Shown here: in pieces, positions 25,875 to 37,593 of the stretch
Numbering within the stretch: the stretch's first letter is position 1
How the letters are laid out: each line of letters begins with the position of its first letter
Assembly (NCBI GenBank): GCA_021805275.1
Contig: JAJZFQ010000005.1
Coordinates: forward strand, 27,475-91,474
Length of the DNA: 64,000 nucleotides
Reading direction: 5' to 3'
Origin: Pseudomonadota bacterium
Lineage (GTDB): Bacteria > Pseudomonadota > Gammaproteobacteria > Steroidobacterales > Steroidobacteraceae
Program-made: the position numbers and the translations under genes
The notes under the pieces: generated by a model
What the model saw: only the letters and a program-made list of their open reading frames with translations
Told to the model about the DNA's origin: nothing
Databases searched by the model: none

Positions 25875-27038
25875 TCACCCCCCGAGGGGACGCAGCAGCG
25901 AGCGCGAGATGATGTGGCGCTGCACCTCGCTGGTGCCGTCCCAGATGCGCTCGATGCGCGCATCGCGCCAGATGCGCTCGAGCGGCAGCTCGCTCATCAG
26001 GCCCATGCCACCGTGAATCTGCAGCGCCTCGTCCGCGACCATGGCGAGCATCTCGGTCGCCTTCAGTTTGGCGATCGCCATATCCATTTCGGCGGCCGTG
26101 CCCTGAGCGAGCTTCCAGGCCGCCTCGAGCGTCAGCAGCTCCGCGGCGCGCAGCTCCACGGCCATGTCGGCGAGCTTGAAGCCCACGCCCTGGAACTTAC
26201 CGATCTGCTGGCCGAACTGCACCCGGTCCACGGCCCACCGCTTGGCGAGCTCGAGCGCCCGTTCGGCGCGCCCCAGGCAGCCCGCCGCCACCTGCAGGCG
26301 CGTTGCGCCGAGCCACGTGTTGGCGACCTCGAAGCCCTGGTGCAATTCCCCGAGCACAGCCGACCTCGGCACGCGGCAGTCGGTGAAGCGCAGGATGCTG
26401 TTGGTGTAGCCGCGGTGCGATACGTTCTGGTAGCCGGGCAGCACCTCGAAGCCCGGCGTGCCCATGTCGACCAGCAGCGCGGTGATGCGCCGGCGCGGAC
26501 CGCGCGCCGTATGCTCCTCGCCCGAGGCGGCGAACAGGATGACGAAGTCGGAGTGATCGGCGTGACTGATGAAGTGCTTGGTGCCGTTGATCAGCAGCTC
26601 ATCGCCCTGTATGAGCGCGGTCGTCTTCATACCGCGCAGGTCCGAGCCGGCGCCCGGTTCGGTCATGGCCAAGCACTCGGTTCGCTCGCCGCGCACGGTC
26701 GGCAGCAGATAGCGCTCGCGCTGCTCGCCCTGGCAGGCGAGGAGGATATTCGACGGCCGCCCGACGCAGGCGTAGTGCAGCACGTAGCTGGTGTACCCGA
26801 GCTCCTTCTCGTACAGCACCCAGCTGACCGGGTCGAGCCCACCGCCGCCGACTTCCACCGGCATGTTGGCCGCATACAGCCCGGCGCCGATCGCCTTGGC
26901 CTTGAGCTGTTCGTGCAGCTCAGGCCGCAGCCGGCCGGTCGCCTCGACCTCGGCCTCGTGCGGACAGAGCTCCCGGCGGACGAAATCCCGGGTCGTCTGG
27001 ATGATGAGCTGCTGCTCTTCGGTGAGCGAGAAATCCAT
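25875..27038 (-). CDS. CaiA-like acyl-CoA dehydrogenase (gamma-butyrobetainyl/crotonobetainyl-CoA oxidoreductase)
   Basis: A 387-residue acyl-CoA dehydrogenase. FAD contacts appear as CLAMTEPGAGSDLRGMKTTA and NGTKHFISHAD. RVQFGQQIGKFQGV and the C-terminal WDGTSEVQRHIISRSLL are standard. Asp367 stands where most family members have the catalytic Glu in the EGT motif. In an aerobic degrader it would oxidise gamma-butyrobetainyl-CoA to crotonobetainyl-CoA, the reverse of E. coli CaiA. GGGGGA precedes the start. It converges with caiD and is likely controlled from the AT-rich region at 27071-27095. Confidence 0.8.
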   Translation of the reverse strand: MDFSLTEEQQLIIQTTRDFVRRELCPHEAEVEATGRLRPELHEQLKAKAIGAGLYAANMPVEVGGGGLDPVSWVLYEKELGYTSYVLHYACVGRPSNILLACQGEQRERYLLPTVRGERTECLAMTEPGAGSDLRGMKTTALIQGDELLINGTKHFISHADHSDFVILFAASGEEHTARGPRRRITALLVDMGTPGFEVLPGYQNVSHRGYTNSILRFTDCRVPRSAVLGELHQGFEVANTWLGATRLQVAAGCLGRAERALELAKRWAVDRVQFGQQIGKFQGVGFKLADMAVELRAAELLTLEAAWKLAQGTAAEMDMAIAKLKATEMLAMVADEALQIHGGMGLMSELPLERIWRDARIERIWDGTSEVQRHIISRSLLRPLGG

Positions 27039-27070
27039 GATTCCCCCTGCGTCACGCCAACCGGTTGCGA

Positions 27071-27095
27071 ATTTTATATCACATTATCATAACAA
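27071..27095 (-). promoter_or_regulatory. AT-rich promoter/operator-like element upstream of caiA-like gene
   Basis: On the minus strand this reads TTGTTATGATAATGTG then ATATAAAAT. The TTATGA half-site and the ATATAAAAT box resemble the lcdH-side reading TTATGAGGTCA followed by ATATTATAAAAT at 4604-4627. It lies 33 to 57 bp upstream of the caiA-like start in a sharply AT-rich patch. Confidence 0.45.
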
Positions 27096-27119
27096 TAAAA
27101 AAATTCTACGGCCCGCCGG

Positions 27120-28970
<1,851 letters not shown>

Positions 28971-29168
28971 CGGGGCCTGAGACTGGAGGCGCAGTGAGTC
29001 GAATGCAAGGGCCGCCCCGGCGCGACCCGCGAGGGCGGCACAGCTAGACCGGGACGGTCAGGCGGCTACGGCGCGGCCGCCGGCGAAGGAGCCAGATGCT
29101 GGATTCGATAATCTGCTATGCTTCGAAGTCTTTGTCAGCCGGCCCCGATTCGGCCCCGCGATCCTCCC

Positions 29169-30996
<1,828 letters not shown>

Positions 30997-31007
<11 letters not shown>

Positions 31008-31251
31008 GCAGCCGCTCCATTCGCGCCACCAGCGTCGAGGGCGCGACCTGCAGGACCCGGGAGAGCTTCACCAAGGTGGTCAGCGTCGGCTGGCGGACGC
31101 CGCGCTCGATCTGGCTGACGAACGTTCGATCCACCTCGGCATGCAGCGCCAGCTGCTCCTGTGAGAGCTTCAGGCGCTTGCGCTCCTCGCGCAGCACGCG
31201 GCCGAAAACCGCGGGAATTTGGTTGGGACTGGTGTGATTCGGCGCCTTCAT
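30997..31251 (-). CDS. Small XRE-family helix-turn-helix regulator
   Basis: An 84-residue single-domain Cro/CI-type protein. The helix-turn-helix spans about residues 18-70: [20 protein letters not shown], then [12 protein letters not shown] and [15 protein letters not shown]. No sensor domain is present. An alternative ATG at 31266 adds five residues; longer frames upstream have no protein character. It converges with and overlaps typA by 11 bp. Its target is unknown. Confidence 0.8.
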
Positions 31252-31618
31252 GCCGGCCTTGCGCATCGCCCCGGGGGCGGCGCGAAGATGCGGCGGACTG
31301 CGCGATTGGGTCCACGGGATATATCCGACAGATCTCTCGCAGCACGCACGGCGCCAGCTGGACGCTGCGGCGCACCGTGAGACACCTCGCCGCTCTGGCG
31401 CGACCGAACGCGCGGTTGGCACGCCGGCCAATCGAGCCCGGCACCGGCCGGAGCTCGCCAAACCACCGCAGCCGCCCCCTTGGGTCAACATGACGTAAGT
31501 CACTGATATTGAAGCGGTCCGTCGACCAGCCGCCTCGTCGTTGCTTTCGCACGACAGCGAAAAACCCTCAGCCGCCCTAGTGCAACGCGCACTTTTGCGC
31601 TGCGCGCCACAACCATGG
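31252..31618. other. Intergenic region with no gene recognised
   Basis: About 370 bp upstream of the XRE gene. Open frames here are rich in Arg and Pro and show no family resemblance. The XRE promoter should lie here, but no convincing boxes were seen. Confidence 0.4.
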
Positions 31619-31663
31619 TTGCATTGAAAACATGACATCGATATCATTTGTTATCGATGTCAT
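31619..31663 (+). promoter_or_regulatory. Promoter with tandem LacI-type operators upstream of TonB receptor
   Basis: A -35 box TTGCAT (31619-31624) and -10 box TATCAT (31642-31647) are spaced by 17 bp. The -10 lies inside a perfect 12-bp inverted repeat, ATGACATCGATA (31632-31643) and TATCGATGTCAT (31652-31663). Each half is itself a CG-centred palindrome of LacI-family type: TGACATCGATATCA and TGTTATCGATGTCA, with centres 16 bp apart. A near-identical array is at 47371-47403. A further partial half-site, ATGACATGGAT, is at 31678-31688. The repressor gene is not in the window. Confidence 0.8.
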
Positions 31664-32003
31664 CGACCCTCACGTGGATGACATGGATCTTCTCAGCGGT
31701 ATTTCGGGGGGGAACCGCCATGCGCTCTGTATTCGGATCGGCATCCGCCGCAACCAGATCGCCCCGGGCGAGGGCTGCGGCCGGCCGCCAATCCCAGCAC
31801 ACCGCGCGGCGGGGCGGCAGGGGACGTACCGATTTGACCTCGGGGCAACACCGGGGTCCGGTTTCAGCCGCGGCGCCTGGACAGCCAGTCCTTGGGCGCA
31901 CATTCCACTCACGGAGATTCCTCTGTTGCCGACGCGCGCGCGGGTCAACCGACGCGGCCATCCACATCTGACACGTTCAGTTTTCCTATTAGGAGGATCT
32001 TGC
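31664..32003 (+). other. Long 5' leader of the TonB receptor gene, no gene recognised
   Basis: About 340 bp between the operator-overlapped promoter and the receptor start. The receptor frame happens to be open through it, but the encoded residues have no signal peptide or family resemblance, and a perfect AGGAGG sits at 31991-31996. It would be transcribed as an untranslated leader if the 31619 promoter is used. A second promoter closer to the gene cannot be excluded. Confidence 0.5.
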
Positions 32004-34637
32004 ATGAGAGTGAACCAGAAGAAGGCGCCCCGCGCGGGCGTCGGTCGGGCCGGTCGGATGGCCGCTGCGCCCGCCGCCACCAGCAGCGTCGCGGCGGTCG
32101 TCGCCGGCATCCTCGGCAGCGCTGCGGGCCTGTGCATCGCGCCCGCCTTCGCGCAGGGCGCGCCCACGCCGCCCCCGGCGACGATCAACGCGGGGAACAT
32201 CCAGTCATCGCAGAACCTGCAGGAAGTGGTGGTCACCGCCACCGCGACACACGTCAAGCTGCTGAACGCCAGCTACAACATCGTCGCGGCCAACCGCCAG
32301 CTCATCCAGGAAACCAACCCGATGAGCTCCGCGGACATCCTGAAGCTCTCCCCGGGCATCTGGCCGGAGTCCACCGGCGGCCAGACCGGCGCGAACATCG
32401 AAGTCGCCGGCTTCCCGAGCGGCGGCGATGCGCCATTCTTCACCAACATGATCGAGGGAATGCCCCTCTACGGCACCCCGTCGCTGTCCTTCATGGACTC
32501 GAGCTCCCTCTACCGTCTCGACGACACCATCCAGCGCGTCGAAATCGTCCAGGGCGGTCCCTCGGCCATCTTCGGTCCGGGCCAGATGGGCGCCACCGCC
32601 AACTACATCTTGCGCACCGGCTCGGCCCACCCGCACGGCGAGGTCAAGGTGACCTACGGGAACCAGGGTCTGTGGCGCACCGACATGTTCTACGGCTTCC
32701 AGATCGCCCCGGGCTGGTACGGCAGCATCGGCGGCTTCTACCGCGTCTCCAAGGGCGTGCGTGCGCCGCAATTCCCCGCCGACAACGGCGGTCAGTTCAC
32801 GGCCACCCTGAAGCATGATCTTGACGGCGGCTCGGTCGTCTTCTGGACCCGCGTCCTCGACGACAAGAACCAGTTCATGGCGCCGTTCCCCCTCATCGAG
32901 AGCTCGAGCGGCTCGTACTCCCCCTACCCGGGCTTCAACCCGCTCACCGGCACCTACGGCAGCTATGCCATTCAGAACGTCACCCTGCCGAACCCGGCCG
33001 GCGGCTTCGAGCACGCCAACCTCGCCAACGGCCGTGGCGGCAAGCTGTACTACCTCGGCAGCAACTACAACCAGGACGTCAATGGCTGGAACCTGCACAA
33101 CGGGTTCCTGATCGACGGCGGCGGCCTCGACACCAATGCGCTGTTCTCGGGCACGAACCCGCGCCCGTTGAGCTACTACCTGTATGGCTGCCAGGTCGCC
33201 GCGCCGACCGGGTTCTGCAACGGCTCAACTGCGATCGACGCGAACAACCTCGGCCCGCACGGCCAGGGTCTCTCGCCAAGCCTGAACGTGTCGGCCAATT
33301 ACGCCGGCTCCGGCACGCCGGTGCCCATGAGCCAGAGCGTGATCTCACAGGGCTGGTGGTACATCCAGAAATCCCTGCAAAGCATCACCGACGAGTTCCG
33401 TGTCAGCCACAAGATATTCAAGGGCGACACGCTCACCGCGGGCGTCTATCTCGCCCGTTACAGCATGAACGACAACTGGTCGCTCGGTAACCAGATGCTG
33501 ATGACCAACACCAGCAACGCCACGCCGATAACCCTGAGTTACGTGCAGGGCGGCCAGGCGTACAACCTGACGAGCTCACAGGGCTTCGTGAACGACAACG
33601 GCAACTACAACATCCTCGAGCACGGCGACGGCACGAACATCGCCGGCTACTTCTCGAACCAGTGGCATCATGGCCCGTGGCTGATCGACCTCGGGGCGCG
33701 CCTGGAGAACGTCAACATCCACCAGCGCACCTGCAACACCACGCCGCAGCAGCTCTCCGGACCGAACAACCTGTGGGACAATGCCGTCCCGGTGTGCAAC
33801 GGCACCTGGACGTACCTGCACTACGTGCGCACTCGCCCAACCTTCACCGGCGGCATCAACTACGACTTCTCCTCGCACATGAGCGCGTACATCCGCCTGA
33901 ACAACGGCGTGCACTACGACGACTTCGACAACGGCATCCGCGGCAGCGGTGGAAACTTCGGACCGCTCGAGACCATCCACAACTACGAAATCGGCTACAA
34001 GTACCAGAACAGCTGGATGTTCGCCGACATCAGCGCGTATGAGCGTATCTTCGACGGCCTGCAGACCACCGCCACCAACGCGCAGGGCCAGGGCATCCCG
34101 GGCGACATCGTCACTTTCGGAGCCATCACCCACGGCATCGACTTCAACGGCTATGTGCGGCCGTTCCAGCACGCCACCATCCGGGTGGTCGGCGATTGGA
34201 TGCAGGGTCACTACCGAAACGCCAATTCGTGCGCACCGTACTTCACCATCAACGGAGCGCCGGCTTGCGCCAACATCAGCGGTGCGCCGCTACAGCGCCA
34301 GCCGGACTTCCAGGTCCAGGTCACACCGAGCTATGCCATCCCGACCAACTGGGGCGTGGTGTCGGCGTGGGTCAACTACGAGTACGTCGGCAAGCGCTAT
34401 GAGGACCTCGCCGGCCTGCAGCCGCTGGGGACCTACAACGAGGTGGGCGCCGGCATCGTGGCGGACGTCGGCTCGCACTGGCAGCTTGCCGTGCAGGGCA
34501 CGAACCTGACCAACACGATCGCCCTGACGGAAGGCAATGCGCGTCAGGCAGGCGTCTCCCTCGGCGTGAACAACGTGCTGCTGGGTCGCGCGCTGTTCGG
34601 CCGGGAGATCAACTTCAGCGCCCGTTACAGCTTCTAG
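32004..34637 (+). CDS. TonB-dependent receptor, probably carbohydrate uptake
   Basis: An 877-residue outer-membrane receptor. A long signal peptide ends near IAPAFAQG. The TonB box is LQEVVVTATA. The plug domain has SADILKLSPGIWPES and VEIVQGGPSAIFGPGQMGATANYI. The barrel ends in a terminal aromatic (FSARYSF). The start at 32004 has AGGAGG at 31991-31996. The promoter is overlapped by the same tandem LacI-type operators as the trehalase/glycosidase divergon, which points to an alpha-glucosyl oligosaccharide as the cargo. A strong terminator follows, so it is transcribed alone. Confidence 0.92.
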   Translation: MRVNQKKAPRAGVGRAGRMAAAPAATSSVAAVVAGILGSAAGLCIAPAFAQGAPTPPPATINAGNIQSSQNLQEVVVTATATHVKLLNASYNIVAANRQLIQETNPMSSADILKLSPGIWPESTGGQTGANIEVAGFPSGGDAPFFTNMIEGMPLYGTPSLSFMDSSSLYRLDDTIQRVEIVQGGPSAIFGPGQMGATANYILRTGSAHPHGEVKVTYGNQGLWRTDMFYGFQIAPGWYGSIGGFYRVSKGVRAPQFPADNGGQFTATLKHDLDGGSVVFWTRVLDDKNQFMAPFPLIESSSGSYSPYPGFNPLTGTYGSYAIQNVTLPNPAGGFEHANLANGRGGKLYYLGSNYNQDVNGWNLHNGFLIDGGGLDTNALFSGTNPRPLSYYLYGCQVAAPTGFCNGSTAIDANNLGPHGQGLSPSLNVSANYAGSGTPVPMSQSVISQGWWYIQKSLQSITDEFRVSHKIFKGDTLTAGVYLARYSMNDNWSLGNQMLMTNTSNATPITLSYVQGGQAYNLTSSQGFVNDNGNYNILEHGDGTNIAGYFSNQWHHGPWLIDLGARLENVNIHQRTCNTTPQQLSGPNNLWDNAVPVCNGTWTYLHYVRTRPTFTGGINYDFSSHMSAYIRLNNGVHYDDFDNGIRGSGGNFGPLETIHNYEIGYKYQNSWMFADISAYERIFDGLQTTATNAQGQGIPGDIVTFGAITHGIDFNGYVRPFQHATIRVVGDWMQGHYRNANSCAPYFTINGAPACANISGAPLQRQPDFQVQVTPSYAIPTNWGVVSAWVNYEYVGKRYEDLAGLQPLGTYNEVGAGIVADVGSHWQLAVQGTNLTNTIALTEGNARQAGVSLGVNNVLLGRALFGREINFSARYSF

Positions 34638-34651
34638 TCCTGTCTGAAACT

Positions 34652-34687
34652 GCCCTCGCGCCCGCGCCGGGCGCGAGGGCTTTTTTT
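34652..34687 (+). terminator. Rho-independent terminator after TonB receptor
   Basis: A perfect 12-bp stem, GCCCTCGCGCCC (34652-34663) with GGGCGCGAGGGC (34669-34680), has a 5-base loop and is followed by seven T (34681-34687). It starts 14 bp after the receptor stop. Confidence 0.95.
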
Positions 34688-34781
34688 GCCCACCGTTCAC
34701 CGGCGCCGCGCCGTGCTGCGCGAGGCGCTTCCGTGCGAGAATCCCGCACATGATGCCCGCGCGGCCCGCCCCGATCCCCCC

Positions 34782-36611
34782 ATGACCTCTCCGCCCGCCC
34801 TGCTCGAGGAGATGCGCGCCATCGGCGCTCTGCTGCAGGCAGGACAGTTTCTGCCGGCGCGCGAGCGCCTGGAGCGAGTCGTCGCCGAGCATCCAAACTT
34901 CGTCGAGGGTCTGCGGCTGCTCGCGGGCACGCGCCTCGCGCTCGGCGAGGCTGCAGCCGCCGAGGCGCTATTGCGCCATGCCCTCGAACTCGAGCCACAC
35001 TGGCCGCCGACTCTCACGACGCTGGGCGAGCTGCTGCTCTCGGCGGGACGGGCGGAGCAAGCCGAGCCGCTGCTGCGCCGCGCGGCCACCCGCTCACCGG
35101 CCGATCCGCGCGCCGCCTGGGTCCTCGGGCGCCTCTACACGGACTCCGACCGCCCGGCCCAAGCGCTCGAGATCGTTGCGCCGTTCTGTGCCGGCGCCCG
35201 GCTCGATCCAGCACTCGCCGCGCAGCATGCCGGCGCGCTGGCTGCCCTCGGGCGCGCCGAGGAGGCCGTGGCGCTCTACGGGAAGCGACACGCGCAGGCA
35301 CCGGACGATCCGGCCGCCGGCCAGGCACTCGCCATTGCACTCGGTGCCGATGGTCGGTCCGGAGAGGCCGGCCAGGTGGCGGAACGGATGCTCAAGCGCG
35401 GAGCGAGGACCGCCGCACTCTGGCTCGCCTACGCCCGGGGGCTGCTGGCCGACGGCGCAGGTCCGCGCGCGGAGGAGGCGTTGCGCGAGAGCGTGCGGCT
35501 CGATCCGCATCTGGTGGAAGCGCACAACAGCCTCGCGCAGCAGGTCTGGGTACGCAGTGGCGATTTGCAGCAGGCCACCGCCTCGATCGACGAGGCGCTC
35601 GGCAAGTATGCCGAGGACGATGCGCTCTGGGGCGCCAAGGCGGCCATTCTGCAGGGGGGCGGCGATGCGCGAGCCGCCTACGCGTGTCTCGCGCCGCGCA
35701 CGCAGCGCGCGCACGTCTCACCGGCGCTGTTGGTGCGCGCGGGTCTGGCCGCGCTGGAATTCGATCCCGGCGTGGCGCTCGAGCTGGCCGAACGAGCGCT
35801 GCAGAACGCCCCGGACGGCACCTCGGCCCGCACCCTTCTGGTGGCTGCCCAACTCGGAGTCGGCGCGGCCGACGCGGCGCTCGGGCACTGTGAGAAGCTC
35901 CTGCTCGCCGCGCCCGATGATCAATACCTGATCGCGCTCCACGCCACCGCGCTGCGCGTGCTCGGCGATGCGCGCTATGCGGCGCTCTGCGATTACCGCT
36001 CGCTGGTGCTGCCGCTGATGTTGACTCCGCCGGCTCCGTGGACGGATCTGGCCTCATTTCTCGGCGACGTGCGTATCGCTTTGAACCGCCTGCACGACCC
36101 GGACGGACATGCGCTGCTGTTCCAATCGCTGCGCCGCGGCACCGAGACGACCCAGGACCTGATGCGCAGCCGCGATCCGGCCATCCAGGCGCTGTTCGGC
36201 GCGTTCGCCGCGCCGATCGAGCGCTATCTCGAGCACATCGGCAGAGGCACCGATCCGCTGCGCCGGCGCAACGGCGGCGGCTGGCGCTTCAACGGCAGCT
36301 GGTCGGTGCGGCTGCGCAACCGTGGCTTTCACATGAGTCACGTGCATCCGCGCGGCTGGATCTCCTCGGCCTGCTACATCGAGTTACCCGGGTGCATGGC
36401 CGAGGGGCGCACCGATGAGGGCATCCTTTCCTTCGGCCAACCGGGCATCATCACCGCGCCGCCGCTCGGGCCCGAGCACGCCGTACGGCCCGAGCCGGGC
36501 ATGCTGGTGCTATTCCCTTCCTATTGCTGGCACGGCACCGTGCCGTTCGAGAGTCCCCAGGCACGTCTGACCGTTGCCTTCGACTCGGTTCCCTCCGCAC
36601 GGCGCGGCTGA
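34782..36611 (+). CDS. TPR protein with C-terminal 2OG-Fe(II) oxygenase domain
   Basis: A 609-residue protein. From about residue 5 to 380 it is a series of tetratricopeptide repeats; the pattern is clear in PHWPPTLTTLGELLLSAGRAEQA and later copies. The C-terminal third is a putative 2OG-Fe(II) oxygenase: residues 517-522 (HMSHVH) are candidate iron ligands and H584 lies in LVLFPSYCWHGTVPF. This end matches the small oxygenase at 39557-40207, which has LLVLFPSWMEHYVEP. Such fusions recur beside TonB receptors for carbohydrates in Xanthomonas, Caulobacter and Shewanella-like genomes, but their substrate is unknown to me. The ATG at 34782 has no strong RBS. Confidence 0.75.
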   Translation: MTSPPALLEEMRAIGALLQAGQFLPARERLERVVAEHPNFVEGLRLLAGTRLALGEAAAAEALLRHALELEPHWPPTLTTLGELLLSAGRAEQAEPLLRRAATRSPADPRAAWVLGRLYTDSDRPAQALEIVAPFCAGARLDPALAAQHAGALAALGRAEEAVALYGKRHAQAPDDPAAGQALAIALGADGRSGEAGQVAERMLKRGARTAALWLAYARGLLADGAGPRAEEALRESVRLDPHLVEAHNSLAQQVWVRSGDLQQATASIDEALGKYAEDDALWGAKAAILQGGGDARAAYACLAPRTQRAHVSPALLVRAGLAALEFDPGVALELAERALQNAPDGTSARTLLVAAQLGVGAADAALGHCEKLLLAAPDDQYLIALHATALRVLGDARYAALCDYRSLVLPLMLTPPAPWTDLASFLGDVRIALNRLHDPDGHALLFQSLRRGTETTQDLMRSRDPAIQALFGAFAAPIERYLEHIGRGTDPLRRRNGGGWRFNGSWSVRLRNRGFHMSHVHPRGWISSACYIELPGCMAEGRTDEGILSFGQPGIITAPPLGPEHAVRPEPGMLVLFPSYCWHGTVPFESPQARLTVAFDSVPSARRG

Positions 36612-36619
36612 CACGCGGC

Positions 36620-37469
36620 TCACAGGCCGCGCGTGCAGGACTCGACGAACGCGCGCAGCTTGGGCTGATTGCCGCTCGCCGGCGGAAAAAGTTGATGAAG
36701 ATCGCATCCTCGGCGGGAGAGAACCGCTCCAGCACCGGCTCGACGGTGCTCTGCTCGAGCTCGCCAGCCACGCTGAGCGTCGCGGTGTAGATGAGCCCCA
36801 GGGCCTGCCGGGTGAGTGCGCGCGGGCCGCCCGCCGTCGTTGACCAGAATGAAATCCTGAGCATCGATGGCGAGCGCTTGCCCCCAGCGCTCGAATTTCC
36901 AGCGGTCGATGTCGCCCACCTCCGGCCTGCGACAGCAGATGCACTCGTGTCGCGCGACGTCCTCCGGCACCTTGGGCCGGCCGTGCGACTTGAAGTAGTC
37001 CGGCGCGCCGAATACCCGCCAGCGCAACGAGCGCGACACCCGCACCGCCACCCTGTCGCGTTCGATGTACTCCCCGATGCGCACGCCACCGCCGTAATCG
37101 GCACCTACGAGGCTCCCGCGGTCATCTTCCACGGTGATCTCCACCCGCACGCCGGGGTGCTCGCGGCGAAAGCGCTGCACCAGCAGGGGCAACGTGCCGC
37201 CCGGCTGCGCGCCCATCGGCAGCGGCTCATCGAGCGACTCGGTGATGGCCCCCGCGGCCAGACCCACGCGCCCGAGCAGGCGCTCGCCGGCCTCGGTCAG
37301 CGGTCGGCCGGTGAGACAGCGGCACTCCAAGCGGCCGCGCCAGGCCGTGCACCGCCTGGCTCACCGCGCCCGGGGTCGCGCCGAGCCCGTTCACGCCCTT
37401 GCGGAAACTGCCGTAACGGGCAACGGCCATGAACTCGGTCGATCCGACGACGGCAGCGTTGCGCGGCAT
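36620..37469 (-). pseudogene. LysR-family regulator, decayed by frameshifts
   Basis: LysR features are scattered over different frames. The N-terminal helix-turn-helix (STEFMAVARYGSFRKG and GATPGAVSQAVHGL) is in one frame at 37469-37340. The linker LTEAGERLLGRV and most of the effector domain (FRREHPGVRVEITVEDDRG to DAQDFILVNDGG) are in a second frame. The next part (RQALGLIYTATLSVAGELEQ and VEPVLERFSPAEDAIFINFF) is in a third. The end (PKLRAFVESCTRGL) returns to the second frame. At least three indels, near 37325, 36830 and 36680, break it, and part of the domain junction appears deleted. It lies divergent to the aldo/keto reductase it probably once regulated. Confidence 0.8.
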
Positions 37470-37593
37470 GGCCGTCGTCCGAGCGCACGCAAATAATCCA
37501 GTTCAGCTGAACAGCGCATGCAACGAACGGGCTCACTTATGCAAACCAAGGCAAACCTCTAGGCTATGCCTATTCGTGGTTCAGGAGATGCCC

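Noticed and set aside
31632..32003. N-terminal extension of the TonB receptor through the leader
   Set aside because: It would place coding sequence over the operator, has no signal peptide, and ignores the perfect AGGAGG before 32004.
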